From an uncultured Agathobaculum sp. (GTDB lineage Bacteria; Bacillota; Clostridia; Oscillospirales; Butyricicoccaceae): 64,000 nt of DNA. The stretch lies in assembly GCA_944384725.1 (NCBI GenBank), contig CALWUJ010000001.1, forward strand, positions 104,138 to 168,137. Direction: 5' to 3'. Of this stretch, positions 1-8,343 are shown one piece after another. The notes below the pieces were generated by a model. The model saw nothing but the letters and a program-made list of their open reading frames with translations. It did not search any database and had not been told where the DNA came from. The translations under genes and the position numbers were made by a program. Position 1 is the stretch's first letter, and each line of letters opens with the position of its first letter.

Positions 1-1
1 G

Positions 2-1696
2 GTCATTTTTCGTGTTTTTGCGCCAAATTCTGCGAGAATAACCGTTACTGGTGCATTTAACGACTGGAAAGAGGACGAGCTGATACAGGACGGCCGAACC
101 GGTTTCTGGTCGGTTTCCGTACCGGATGCGCAGCCGGGGCAGTTCTACAAATACCGCATTTACACCCACAACGGCACAGTTGTTGAGCACTGCGATCCTT
201 ATGGCTTCGCCATGGAACTGCGTCCAGGCTGCTGCTCGGTCATTACTGACCCGGACGAATATACGTTCACCGACGCAGAGTGGATGTCCGCGCGCGCAGC
301 TGCGCCTGACGCGCCGCTCAATATCTATGAACTGCACCTCGGCTCGTGGAAACGAAATTCCTCAGACGAAAACGGCTGGTATCGTTATGACGAAATTGCC
401 GATTTGCTGATCCCCTATCTGCTGGACAACGGTTTTACTCATGTCGAGTTTTTGCCGCTGTCTGAGCATCCGTTTGACGGCTCATGGGGCTATCAGAATA
501 CTGGCTTTTTTGCGCCGACCTCGCGCTACGGCACATCCGCGCAACTCAAAATGCTGATCGACCGATTGCATCACGCGGGCATTGGGGCAATCATGGACTT
601 TGTGCCTGTCCATTTTGCAATAGACAGCTACGGCCTTGCCCTGTTCGACAGCACGCCACTTTACGAATATCCTCACCCCGATGTAGGTGAAAGCGAATGG
701 GGCAGCTGCAATTTCATCCACTCTCGCCGCGAAGTACGCTGCTTTTTGCAGTCCGCCGCGGACTATTGGCTGGATCAATTTCATTTTGACGGCCTGCGTA
801 TGGACGCGGTCAGCCGTCTGATTTACTGGCAGGGAGATCCTGCGCGCGGCGTCAACGGCGACACGCTGGATTTCCTGAGAAATATGAATGCAGGTCTAAA
901 AGCGCGCCACCCCTCCGCCCTATTGATTGCAGAGGACTCGACCGCGTTTCCGGGTGTGACTCGCCCAGTATCCGAAGGTGGGCTGGGCTTTGACTATAAG
1001 TGGGACTTAGGCTGGATGCACGACACGCTCACCTATATGCAGACCCCGCCAAACGAACGCGCTGAGCGGCGCGGTCAACTTCTGTTTTCTATGGAATACT
1101 TTCCGAATGAACAGTATCTTTTGCCCCTCTCACACGACGAAGTCGTGCACGGTAAAGCTGCCATCGTCCAGAAGATGTGGGGCGCGGACCTGACCGATAA
1201 ATATGCGCAGGCACGGGCGTTCTATCTCTACATGTTTGCACATCCCGGCAAAAAGCTGAACTTTATGGGCAACGAACTCGGCTTGCGCGTCGAATGGAGC
1301 GAGGCCGCTGAATTAGACTGGTCGTATGCCGACGGTCCATTCCACACGTTCTTCCGTGCGCTTTGCAAAACATACTGCGAACACCCTGCCCTGCATGCAG
1401 ACTATGCACCGGACAGCTTTCGCTGGCTGCCAGTTGATCCAGACGCCCCCTCCGTGTTTGCATGGGAGCGGCGCAGTGCAAACGAACGACTGATCGCCGT
1501 CTGCAATTTCTCAGACGAGCCTTACGACTTTCCCCTGCCCTCACCAAATTTCACTGTTCTGCTGCATACTGACTGGGATCATTTCGGCGGCAGTTCAAAA
1601 AAGAACACTCGGTCATTTAATGGCAATTCAGACCATTTCTTTTTGAAACTCGCAAAATTCAGTGCTGTTTTGCTGCAAATAGTTGATACGGAATAA
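2..1696 (+). CDS. glgB: 1,4-alpha-glucan branching enzyme (5' end outside window)
   Basis: Transfers alpha-1,4 glucan segments to alpha-1,6 branch points during glycogen synthesis in the cytoplasm. The reading frame is open from base 2, so the start lies upstream. The first ~70 codons are the carbohydrate-binding module 48 (FRVFAPNSARITVTGAFNDW), followed by the GH13 barrel with the four conserved blocks: DFVPVHF (about base 598), GLRMDAVS with the nucleophile Asp (about 793), IAEDSTAFPGVT (about 925; most relatives have AEEST) and LSHDEVVHG (about 1125). The C-terminal all-beta domain ends at the TAA at 1694. Other glg genes would lie upstream, out of view. Family assignment is secure. Confidence 0.93.
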   Translation, partial: VIFRVFAPNSARITVTGAFNDWKEDELIQDGRTGFWSVSVPDAQPGQFYKYRIYTHNGTVVEHCDPYGFAMELRPGCCSVITDPDEYTFTDAEWMSARAAAPDAPLNIYELHLGSWKRNSSDENGWYRYDEIADLLIPYLLDNGFTHVEFLPLSEHPFDGSWGYQNTGFFAPTSRYGTSAQLKMLIDRLHHAGIGAIMDFVPVHFAIDSYGLALFDSTPLYEYPHPDVGESEWGSCNFIHSRREVRCFLQSAADYWLDQFHFDGLRMDAVSRLIYWQGDPARGVNGDTLDFLRNMNAGLKARHPSALLIAEDSTAFPGVTRPVSEGGLGFDYKWDLGWMHDTLTYMQTPPNERAERRGQLLFSMEYFPNEQYLLPLSHDEVVHGKAAIVQKMWGADLTDKYAQARAFYLYMFAHPGKKLNFMGNELGLRVEWSEAAELDWSYADGPFHTFFRALCKTYCEHPALHADYAPDSFRWLPVDPDAPSVFAWERRSANERLIAVCNFSDEPYDFPLPSPNFTVLLHTDWDHFGGSSKKNTRSFNGNSDHFFLKLAKFSAVLLQIVDTE

Positions 1697-1726
1697 TGCA
1701 TCCAACAGCCTACCAGAAGTGTACAA

Positions 1727-1767
1727 AAAAGAAAAGAACCGTCCAAAATGGACGGTTCTTTTCTTTT
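1727..1767. terminator. Bidirectional intrinsic terminator between glgB and the purine operon
   Basis: A perfect 19-bp stem (arms 1727-1745 and 1749-1767, loop AAA) with A-rich left and T-rich right flanks. It can stop transcription from both convergent sides. Confidence 0.9.
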
Positions 1768-1821
1768 TATTAACCAAATTCAAATAGCCTTTATTGGGCC
1801 TATACGGCTCAATGAAAGGTC

Positions 1822-2346
1822 TTATCCGATTTTCGGGAAAAGTTCCTGATCGATGACCGCATCCAGCGTCATGCTCGCGTAAGCAATTTGTGCCAAGCCG
1901 TCGATAAAACGGCTGACTGCTGCCAGCAGCACCGAGATATTGTCCGCCACAAAGGGGATGAGCTTTTCGAGTTCCAGAGAGCCATCAAGCAGCGTATTAT
2001 GCTTGATGTAAATCTGCCCCGCCTGCTCGTAGTACCCAAATGCACCCAGCGCACAGAAGTCGTTGCAATAGGTGCACGCACGACGCAGCTGATTTGCATT
2101 GGTATCCGGTGCACCCTGAAACAGGGTGACAAAAAATTGCAGCAAGCCGCTGTCCTCGCTCGGCAGCTGAAGCGGAATAAAGCACACCTCGATCACCACA
2201 TCCTTGGCAACCTTGCCCTGCCGCATTGCCTCGCAGCGCAGCAGTGTAGGCGCGCCTTCTTTACGCATCACTTCTGCACGAAAGCCATTCTGGTTCAGCA
2301 CCTCTGCCATGCAGCCGAGGATCTGCTCTTGTTGTTCGATCTTCAT
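1822..2346 (-). CDS. Hypothetical protein, possibly YbjN-like
   Basis: Last gene of the purine operon; its ATG overlaps the purD stop (ATGA, 2343-2346), which implies translational coupling. The 174-residue product has no signal peptide or membrane segment. The pattern of N-terminal helices, central strands and a C-terminal helical part with FGYYEQAGQIYIKHNTLLDG looks like the YbjN/type III secretion chaperone-like fold, but no catalytic motif is visible. A direct role in purine synthesis cannot be claimed; co-transcription is the only link. Resemblance is by eye only. Confidence 0.6.
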   Translation of the reverse strand: MKIEQQEQILGCMAEVLNQNGFRAEVMRKEGAPTLLRCEAMRQGKVAKDVVIEVCFIPLQLPSEDSGLLQFFVTLFQGAPDTNANQLRRACTYCNDFCALGAFGYYEQAGQIYIKHNTLLDGSLELEKLIPFVADNISVLLAAVSRFIDGLAQIAYASMTLDAVIDQELFPKIG

Positions 2347-3599
2347 CCCTTTTTCACTCCAATATCTGTACGGTAATGTGCTTTGTCAAAATGAATCTTC
2401 TTGACGTCCGCATAAGCTTTGAGGATTGCCTCATCAAGCGTGGCGGCAGTCGCGGTCACGCCAAGCACACGGCCGCCACTGGTAACAAACGCGCCATCCT
2501 TGACCGCTGTGCCCGCATGGAACACAAACGAATCGGCCACATCATCCAAACCGGTGATGACCTTGCCCTTTTCGTATGCCTTTGGATAGCCACCCGACGC
2601 CATGCATACGCAGCAAGCCGCATTATCCGCCCACTGGATGTCGATTTCGTCCAACTTCTCGTCAATAACCGCATTGAAAATATCAAACAGGTCACTTTCC
2701 AAACGGGACAGTACCGCCTGTGTCTCCGGATCACCAAAGCGCGCATTGTACTCAATCACCTTGGGTCCCTTGGGTGTCAGCATCAAACCAAAGTACAGTA
2801 CGCCCTTGAACGGACGGCCTTCTTTCGCCATTGCCGCGACTGTGGGCTGAAAAATTGTCTCCATGCAGGTCTGTGCAATCTCGTCAGTATAGAACCGCGA
2901 CGGTGAGAATGCACCCATACCGCCTGTATTCGGTCCTTCATCGTGGTCGTAGGCGCGCTTATGATCCTGCGCCGACGGCATGGTCTTGAGGTGCTTGCTG
3001 TCGACAAACGCCAGCACGGACACTTCAGGTCCGGTCAGGTATTCCTCAATGACAACGCGCGCGCCAGCGCCGCCGAACGCACCGCCATCGATCGCATCCT
3101 TGACCGCGGCGATTGCCTCTTCCTCGGTCATAGCGACCGTCACGCCCTTGCCAAGTGCCAAACCATCCGCTTTGACAACAATCGGCGCACCCTGCTCTTT
3201 GATATAAGCGATTGCCGCCGCAGAATCCTCAAAAACAGCATAGCCCGCGGTCGGGATACCGTACTTTTTCATCAATTCCTTAGCAAAAGACTTAGATCCC
3301 TCGATCACCGCCGCGTTTTTGCGCGGGCCAAATGCACGAATGCCCGCTTCTTCCAGCGCATCCACCATACCAAGCGCCAACGGATCATCCGGTGCGACCA
3401 TCACAAGGTCGGGCTTATGCTCTTTCGCAAAGGCTACCACACCATCGATATCGGTCGCTTTGATATCAACGCATTCCGCTTCCTGTGCGATACCGCCGTT
3501 GCCCGGCGCGCACCAGATATGGTCGACCTTGGGGCTTTTCTTCAATGTATGCACGATGGCGTGCTCTCGCCCGCCGCCGCCGATCACCATTACTTTCAT
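2343..3599 (-). CDS. purD: Phosphoribosylamine-glycine ligase (GAR synthetase)
   Basis: Joins glycine to 5-phosphoribosylamine using ATP, the second step of purine synthesis. The 418-residue product has the full ATP-grasp layout: N-terminal MKVMVIGGGGREHAI, ATP-binding centre (VVKADGLALGKGV near residue 142), the DHKRAYDHDEGPNTGGMGAFSP block and the metal-binding VIEYNARFGDPETQ near residue 285. Length is normal for PurD. Its start overlaps the stop of the upstream membrane-protein gene (ATGA at 3596-3599). Placement of purD at the distal end, after two membrane-protein genes, is unusual. Confidence 0.97.
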   Translation of the reverse strand: MKVMVIGGGGREHAIVHTLKKSPKVDHIWCAPGNGGIAQEAECVDIKATDIDGVVAFAKEHKPDLVMVAPDDPLALGMVDALEEAGIRAFGPRKNAAVIEGSKSFAKELMKKYGIPTAGYAVFEDSAAAIAYIKEQGAPIVVKADGLALGKGVTVAMTEEEAIAAVKDAIDGGAFGGAGARVVIEEYLTGPEVSVLAFVDSKHLKTMPSAQDHKRAYDHDEGPNTGGMGAFSPSRFYTDEIAQTCMETIFQPTVAAMAKEGRPFKGVLYFGLMLTPKGPKVIEYNARFGDPETQAVLSRLESDLFDIFNAVIDEKLDEIDIQWADNAACCVCMASGGYPKAYEKGKVITGLDDVADSFVFHAGTAVKDGAFVTSGGRVLGVTATAATLDEAILKAYADVKKIHFDKAHYRTDIGVKKG

Positions 3600-4135
3600 G
3601 GTTTTTCTCCCTCCGTACGGATGTATTCTTTCTGCGCGCGGAACGTATCTACCAGCAGCGCAATGTACCCAATCACCGTCAACGTATTGACCGCCGTAAC
3701 AGTCAGCGACAGCGCCATATCATTCAGCCAGCCGGGCGCCATGAGCAGCGTCAGGATAAATCCTGCGCTCCACACGGCGAAAATCATCCATTCGATGATA
3801 ATGCTGCGTTCTGCTTCGCGCATTTGTGCCTGATACGCCATCAGCAGCATGCAGCCGGTCAATAGCAGCGGCACGAGTGACGCATATTCCAGCACCATGC
3901 GAATAAGTCCCGGCGGCAGCACCGCCGGCCCGCAGACAACCTCAAAACCGATGCACACATCTGCCGCAATGCTCGCGCGCAAAAACCAGCGCGATACCTG
4001 CTGCAAGGACAGCGCGCCCGCCGAAATGAGCGCATAGCCCACGATTTGCAGCATCCAATTGTCCTGCAACGCCAGCCGAAGCAATAGCCCGCCCGCAATC
4101 GCAAGATAGGCATAATAGCCGCGGATCAGTTTCAT
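3596..4135 (-). CDS. Small multi-pass membrane protein in the purine operon
   Basis: I chose the ATG at 4135 because it overlaps the preceding stop (ATGA, 4132-4135) and follows GGTGGAGGA; an in-frame codon at 4174 would lie deep inside the upstream gene. The 179-residue product has about five hydrophobic stretches (starting YYAYLAIAGGLLLRLAL) and short charged loops, ending in a basic/acidic tail FRAQKEYIRTEGEKP. No family is recognised. It is sandwiched between another membrane protein and purD with no spacing, so it is co-translated with purine enzymes. Transport of a purine-related compound is only a guess. Confidence 0.75.
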   Translation of the reverse strand: MKLIRGYYAYLAIAGGLLLRLALQDNWMLQIVGYALISAGALSLQQVSRWFLRASIAADVCIGFEVVCGPAVLPPGLIRMVLEYASLVPLLLTGCMLLMAYQAQMREAERSIIIEWMIFAVWSAGFILTLLMAPGWLNDMALSLTVTAVNTLTVIGYIALLVDTFRAQKEYIRTEGEKP

Positions 4136-4716
4136 TCCTCCACCTGCTCTTTCAGCAGCGTTCTGGCACGCCACAGATACCGTACCATCCAGACATAAGA
4201 CACAATCGCCGCGAGCAGTGCAATGATCTCAAACACCATCTGTACCCGGAACAGCAGCGTATATTGGCCTTGTACGGCCGACAGTTTAGCCTGTCCCTCG
4301 AACAGCGGCAGAAAGCCCATCATCGACGCGCCGCGCTGAATGAGTGTCACAAGCGCCCACGTCCGCCCGATGCGCAGCGTCTGCTCAGACGCATCCAACG
4401 CACGGAACTTTTGGTCAAAACCGCGCTGCATGGGCAAGTAAATCAGCAGAAACAGCAGATTCACCAGCATATTACCGACCCATGTCGGGCCTGTGCCGTT
4501 CGGCACCAGCAACGTCAGCGCACAGCCGATGAGCGCCGCGCCCAGCGCGACAGGACAGCGCAGCCGCCATGCAGCCCAACCGTTCATCAGATAGCTAACC
4601 GCCAACAAAACCAGTTCAGCTGTCTCACCGAGCAGCATTGGGCTGAACGCCGCGGCAACTTGCACCACGAACGCGAGCAGCACCCAATTCGCCGCTGATG
4701 CAGCATTTTGCCGCAT
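4132..4716 (-). CDS. Small multi-pass membrane protein in the purine operon
   Basis: Starts at the ATG at 4716, overlapping the TGA of the AICAR transformylase gene by one base (TGATG). A TTG three bases upstream is possible but unnecessary. The 194-residue product has about five hydrophobic segments (for example WVLLAFVVQVAAAF, ELVLLAVSYLMNGWAAW, MVFEIIALLAAIVSYVWMV) and an acidic C-terminus. It has the same size and layout as its downstream neighbour, so the two may be distant paralogues or two subunits of one complex. No known family is recognised and no substrate can be given. Confidence 0.75.
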   Translation of the reverse strand: MRQNAASAANWVLLAFVVQVAAAFSPMLLGETAELVLLAVSYLMNGWAAWRLRCPVALGAALIGCALTLLVPNGTGPTWVGNMLVNLLFLLIYLPMQRGFDQKFRALDASEQTLRIGRTWALVTLIQRGASMMGFLPLFEGQAKLSAVQGQYTLLFRVQMVFEIIALLAAIVSYVWMVRYLWRARTLLKEQVEE

Positions 4717-5891
4717 CAATGGTGGAACAGGCGCATGCCGGTGAACGCCATCACGATGCCATATTTATTGGCGGTTTCGATTACATTATCGTCCCGGATC
4801 GAGCCGCCCGGCTGCACAATATACTGCACGCCCGACTTACGCGCGCGCTCGACGTTGTCGCCAAACGGGAAGAACGCGTCCGAGCCAACCGTTACGCCCG
4901 TGTTCTTTGCAATCCATGCCTTCTTTTCCTCGGCGGTGAGCACTTCCGGCTTGACCTTGAAGGTGTTCTGCCATACGCCGTCCGCCAGCACATCCTCGTA
5001 CTCGTCCGAGATATACACGTCGATCGCATTGTCGCGATCGGGTCGGCGGATGCCGTCTACAAACTGCAAACCCAGCACCTTGGGATGCTGCCGCAGGAAC
5101 CAGTTATCCGCCTTATTGCCCGCCAAACGCGTGCAGTGGATACGGCTCTGCTGACCCGCGCCCACACCGATGGTCATGCCATTCTTGACGTAGCAGACCG
5201 AGTTGGACTGCGTATACTTAAGCGTAATGAGCGACAGGATCATGTCGTGCTTTGCGCTCTCAGGCAATTCCTTGTTGTCAGTCACGATGTTGTTCAGCAG
5301 GCTCTCATTGATCTCATAGTCGTTGTAGCCCTGCTCAAAACGGATGCCGAAAATATCACGCTGTTCGATCGGCTTCGGCTCATAATCCGGGTCGATCTTA
5401 ACGACATTATAGCTGCCCTTACGCTTGGTTTTAAGAATTTCGAGCGCCTCGTCCGTGTAACCCGGCGCAATGATGCCGTCAGACACCTCATGCGCGAGAT
5501 AGGCCGCGGTGTCTGCATCGCACACGTCGGAGAGCGCCGCCCAGTCGCCATAGGAGCACAGGCGGTCTGCGCCGCGCGCGCGGATATAGGCGCACGCGAT
5601 GGGCGACAGCTCGTGATCGGTCTCGACGAAGTACATCTGCTTTTCAACCTCGGTCAGCGGCTTGCCAAGCGCTGCGCCCGCTGGGGACACATGCTTAAAA
5701 GACGCTGCCGCCGGCATACCGGTCGCCTTTTTCAAGGCTTTTACCAACTGCCATGAGTTGAATGCGTCGCAGAAGTTGATATAACCCGGCTTGCCGTTCA
5801 AAACCTCGATCGGCAGTTCGCCCTCGGTCATAAAAATGCGCGCGGGTTTCTGGTTGGGGTTGCAGCCATATTTGAGCGCGAGTTCGTTCAT
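4716..5891 (-). CDS. AICAR transformylase, stand-alone
   Basis: Formylates AICAR with 10-formyl-tetrahydrofolate, the penultimate step to IMP. The 391-residue protein corresponds only to the transformylase half of bifunctional PurH: it begins MNELALKYGCNPNQKPA, carries the catalytic Lys-His pair in SFKHVSPAGAALGKPL, and ends with SDAFFPFGDNVERARKSGV and IVQPGGSIRDDNVIE. The N-terminal IMP cyclohydrolase (MGS-like) domain of PurH is absent and is replaced by the separate gene immediately upstream, with which it overlaps by four bases (5888-5891). Function is firm; the gene is often still named purH. Confidence 0.93.
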   Translation of the reverse strand: MNELALKYGCNPNQKPARIFMTEGELPIEVLNGKPGYINFCDAFNSWQLVKALKKATGMPAAASFKHVSPAGAALGKPLTEVEKQMYFVETDHELSPIACAYIRARGADRLCSYGDWAALSDVCDADTAAYLAHEVSDGIIAPGYTDEALEILKTKRKGSYNVVKIDPDYEPKPIEQRDIFGIRFEQGYNDYEINESLLNNIVTDNKELPESAKHDMILSLITLKYTQSNSVCYVKNGMTIGVGAGQQSRIHCTRLAGNKADNWFLRQHPKVLGLQFVDGIRRPDRDNAIDVYISDEYEDVLADGVWQNTFKVKPEVLTAEEKKAWIAKNTGVTVGSDAFFPFGDNVERARKSGVQYIVQPGGSIRDDNVIETANKYGIVMAFTGMRLFHH

Positions 5892-6613
5892 GCGTCCTTG
5901 CCCTCCTCATGCTTGTTGCGGATCTCCTGCCAGTATGCGCCGGTTTCAAGGTCGATATAGCGCACAAACAGAGCGACCTTGTTCTGCTCGTTCATGCTCG
6001 ACCAGAGCATTTCGGTGAACTGCTTGATCGGTTTTTCAATGCGAATGCACTTGGGTTCTCCACGGAACGGAGGCAGCGGGTCGCCGTCGCACTGATAGGT
6101 GTGAATAAAATGTCCCAGACCCGGCACCGGCTTATCATATTCATAGAAAAAGCGCTTGTTAGAGGTGCGGTCGGACGTAAAGTTCTTGAGGATCGACAGG
6201 CTGTAAGAGCCGTCCTCATTGATGACGCCCGAAATGCGCGAAGTGTAGTTCGGCGGGTCAGGCTCAAACTGACGGGTACGCAGCGCGTCGATATAGCTCT
6301 TGCCCTCGCGCAGATACTCGCAGATCGTGTCGGTCTGGTCGCCGTTGGTCACGACCAGCTTACCGCCGCACTGACGAACCGGATGGTAGATGATGAGCGA
6401 CGGGTCGGTCATCTTGGACGGGTCGTACGCCTGCGTGCAGATACCGTCCTCGGTCTCCACAAACACGCGGTTACGGCTGTTCTCAGAACGGCCCATGATA
6501 AAATAAGCCACCACGTTCTGCTTGTTATCCAGCGTGCGGCCAAAGATGATGCCGCGGCCCGGATACGCATTGCTCATCAGCTCGTTGCTGATATTGAACA
6601 CATTCTTGCTCAT
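5888..6613 (-). CDS. purO: IMP cyclohydrolase, PurO-type
   Basis: Closes the ring of FAICAR to give IMP. The ATG at 6613 is preferred because AAGGAAGG lies just upstream. The 241-residue product begins with a few polar residues and then SNAYPGRGIIFGRTLDN, the N-terminal pattern of the archaeal PurO-type family, and contains GHFIHTYQCDGDPLPPFRGEP later on. It is unrelated to the PurH cyclohydrolase domain. Together with the downstream transformylase it replaces bifunctional PurH. Adjacent purN and AICAR transformylase genes support the assignment. Confidence 0.88.
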   Translation of the reverse strand: MSKNVFNISNELMSNAYPGRGIIFGRTLDNKQNVVAYFIMGRSENSRNRVFVETEDGICTQAYDPSKMTDPSLIIYHPVRQCGGKLVVTNGDQTDTICEYLREGKSYIDALRTRQFEPDPPNYTSRISGVINEDGSYSLSILKNFTSDRTSNKRFFYEYDKPVPGLGHFIHTYQCDGDPLPPFRGEPKCIRIEKPIKQFTEMLWSSMNEQNKVALFVRYIDLETGAYWQEIRNKHEEGKDA

Positions 6614-6630
6614 AACGCTTTCCTTCCTTC

Positions 6631-7254
6631 TTACTTTTTGGCAACCCATGCGCCGTGAACGCTGAGCCGTCCTGCGCAGAAGTCACTGACCGCCTGCGGC
6701 AGCAAAAGCCACTCCGCCTCACGCATGACACGCTTCTGAAGCGTCTCCGGTGTATCGCCTTCTACCACTTCGACCGCCTTTTGCGCAATGATTGCGCCGC
6801 CATCCACCACTTCGGATACAAAATGCACGGTAGCACCGGTCACCTTCACCCCTTTGGCAAGGGCTGCCTCATGCACGCGCAGTCCATAGAAGCCTTCCCC
6901 GCAAAAAGACGGGATGAGCGACGGATGCACATTGATGATGCGGTTTTCGTACTGGCGGCAGAAGCTGTCCGGCAGCACGGTCATAAAGCCCGCCAGCACA
7001 ATCAGCCCGATCTCATATTCCTCAAGCAGCGCGGTCAGTGCCGCGCCGTAATCGTCCGCACTGTCAAAATCGCGGCGGCGCAGCACAGCAGACGGAATGG
7101 ACGCCTTTGCCGCGCGCTCGAGCGCGAACGCCTCTGGATTAGAGGAAACCACCAGCCGGATGCGGCCGTTTTCGATCTTGTCTGCGGCTTGCGCGTCAAT
7201 CAGCGCTTGCAGATTCGTGCCGCCGCCCGAAACCAAAACTGCGATGTTTGTCAT
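6631..7254 (-). CDS. purN: Phosphoribosylglycinamide formyltransferase
   Basis: Transfers a formyl group from 10-formyl-tetrahydrofolate to GAR. The 207-residue product starts IAVLVSGGGTNLQALID (substrate loop) and has the catalytic signature FMTVLPDSFCRQYENRIINVHPSLIPSFCG, with the Asn-His-Asp triad formed by NVHPSL and the later DGGAIIAQ segment. Length is typical. It lies 15 bp downstream of purM and 17 bp upstream of the cyclohydrolase start. Confidence 0.96.
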   Translation of the reverse strand: MTNIAVLVSGGGTNLQALIDAQAADKIENGRIRLVVSSNPEAFALERAAKASIPSAVLRRRDFDSADDYGAALTALLEEYEIGLIVLAGFMTVLPDSFCRQYENRIINVHPSLIPSFCGEGFYGLRVHEAALAKGVKVTGATVHFVSEVVDGGAIIAQKAVEVVEGDTPETLQKRVMREAEWLLLPQAVSDFCAGRLSVHGAWVAKK

Positions 7255-7269
7255 ATCGCTTCTCCCTTT

Positions 7270-8307
7270 TTATTCGAGCACAACGCCCTTTTCGCCGCTG
7301 ACGCACTCACCGATGATATAAGCCTTTTCACCCGCGGCCGAAATCGCAGCCACCGCACGGGATGCATCCTCCGCCGCAACTGCGAGCACCAGACCTGCGC
7401 CCATGTTGAAGGTGTTGTACATATCGCGCTCCGGAATTTTGCCGGTCTTGGCGATCAGGTCAAATACCGGCGGCACCGGCATCGCGCTTTTTTCAATTTT
7501 CGCACAAATGCCGTCCGGCAGCATGCGCGGTACATTCTCATAGAAGCCGCCGCCTGTGATATGGCTGATGCCCTTGACTTCCACCGTACCCATCAGGCCC
7601 TGAATCGCCTTGACATAGATCTTGGTCGGGGTCAGCAGCTCTTCACCGAGCGTCTTGCCAAATTCATCAATGTAACGGCGCACAGACTTTTCGTTGATAC
7701 CCAGCGTCTTGCGTACCAGAGAATAGCCGTTGGAATGCACACCCGAGGATGCCACACCAATTAACACATCGCCCGGACGAATGCTCGTGCCGTCGATCAT
7801 CTTCTCCTTGTCGACCATGCCAACCGAAAAGCCCGCCATATCATACTCGTCCTCCGGATAGAAGCCGGGCATTTCAGCGGTCTCGCCGCCGATCAGCGCG
7901 CAGCCTGCCTGACGGCAGCCCTCTGCAATGCCGGAAACCATCTGCGCGATCTTCGCCGGGTGGTTCTTGCCGACCGCAATGTAATCCAGGAAGAACAGCG
8001 GCTGTGCACCGCAGCAGGCAATGTCGTTGACGCACATCGCCACGCAGTCAATGCCGACGGTATCGTGCTTATCCATCAAAAAGGCCAGCTTGAGCTTAGT
8101 GCCCACGCCGTCCGTACCGGAAACCAGAATGGGATCAGCCATGCCCTTGAAGTCCGGACGGAACAGGCCGCCGAAGCCGCCGAGCGTACCCATGACGCCC
8201 TTGGTGAAGGTCGATTCGACCATCGGCTTCATCAGCTTGACCGCCTCATAACCAGCGGTTACATCTACGCCGGCTGCCTTATAGCTTTCAGAACGGCTCT
8301 CACTCAT
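7270..8307 (-). CDS. purM: Phosphoribosylformylglycinamidine cyclo-ligase (AIR synthetase)
   Basis: Uses ATP to cyclise FGAM to AIR. The 345-residue product has the ATP/Mg site [15 protein letters not shown], the [23 protein letters not shown] block, the [14 protein letters not shown] segment and [17 protein letters not shown] near the C-terminus, all hallmarks of PurM. The preceding enzyme PurL is not encoded anywhere in this window, so FGAM must be supplied from another locus. A 36-bp gap separates it from the PurF paralogue. Confidence 0.97.
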   Translation of the reverse strand: MSESRSESYKAAGVDVTAGYEAVKLMKPMVESTFTKGVMGTLGGFGGLFRPDFKGMADPILVSGTDGVGTKLKLAFLMDKHDTVGIDCVAMCVNDIACCGAQPLFFLDYIAVGKNHPAKIAQMVSGIAEGCRQAGCALIGGETAEMPGFYPEDEYDMAGFSVGMVDKEKMIDGTSIRPGDVLIGVASSGVHSNGYSLVRKTLGINEKSVRRYIDEFGKTLGEELLTPTKIYVKAIQGLMGTVEVKGISHITGGGFYENVPRMLPDGICAKIEKSAMPVPPVFDLIAKTGKIPERDMYNTFNMGAGLVLAVAAEDASRAVAAISAAGEKAYIIGECVSGEKGVVLE

Positions 8308-8343
8308 AATAATACTCCTTCGTCGTTATTTCGGCGGAACAGC

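Noticed and set aside
2-1696. Whether glgB is inactivated by the AEDST change
   Set aside because: The acid/base Glu position appears kept and the rest of the active site is intact, so an inactive enzyme is not supported.
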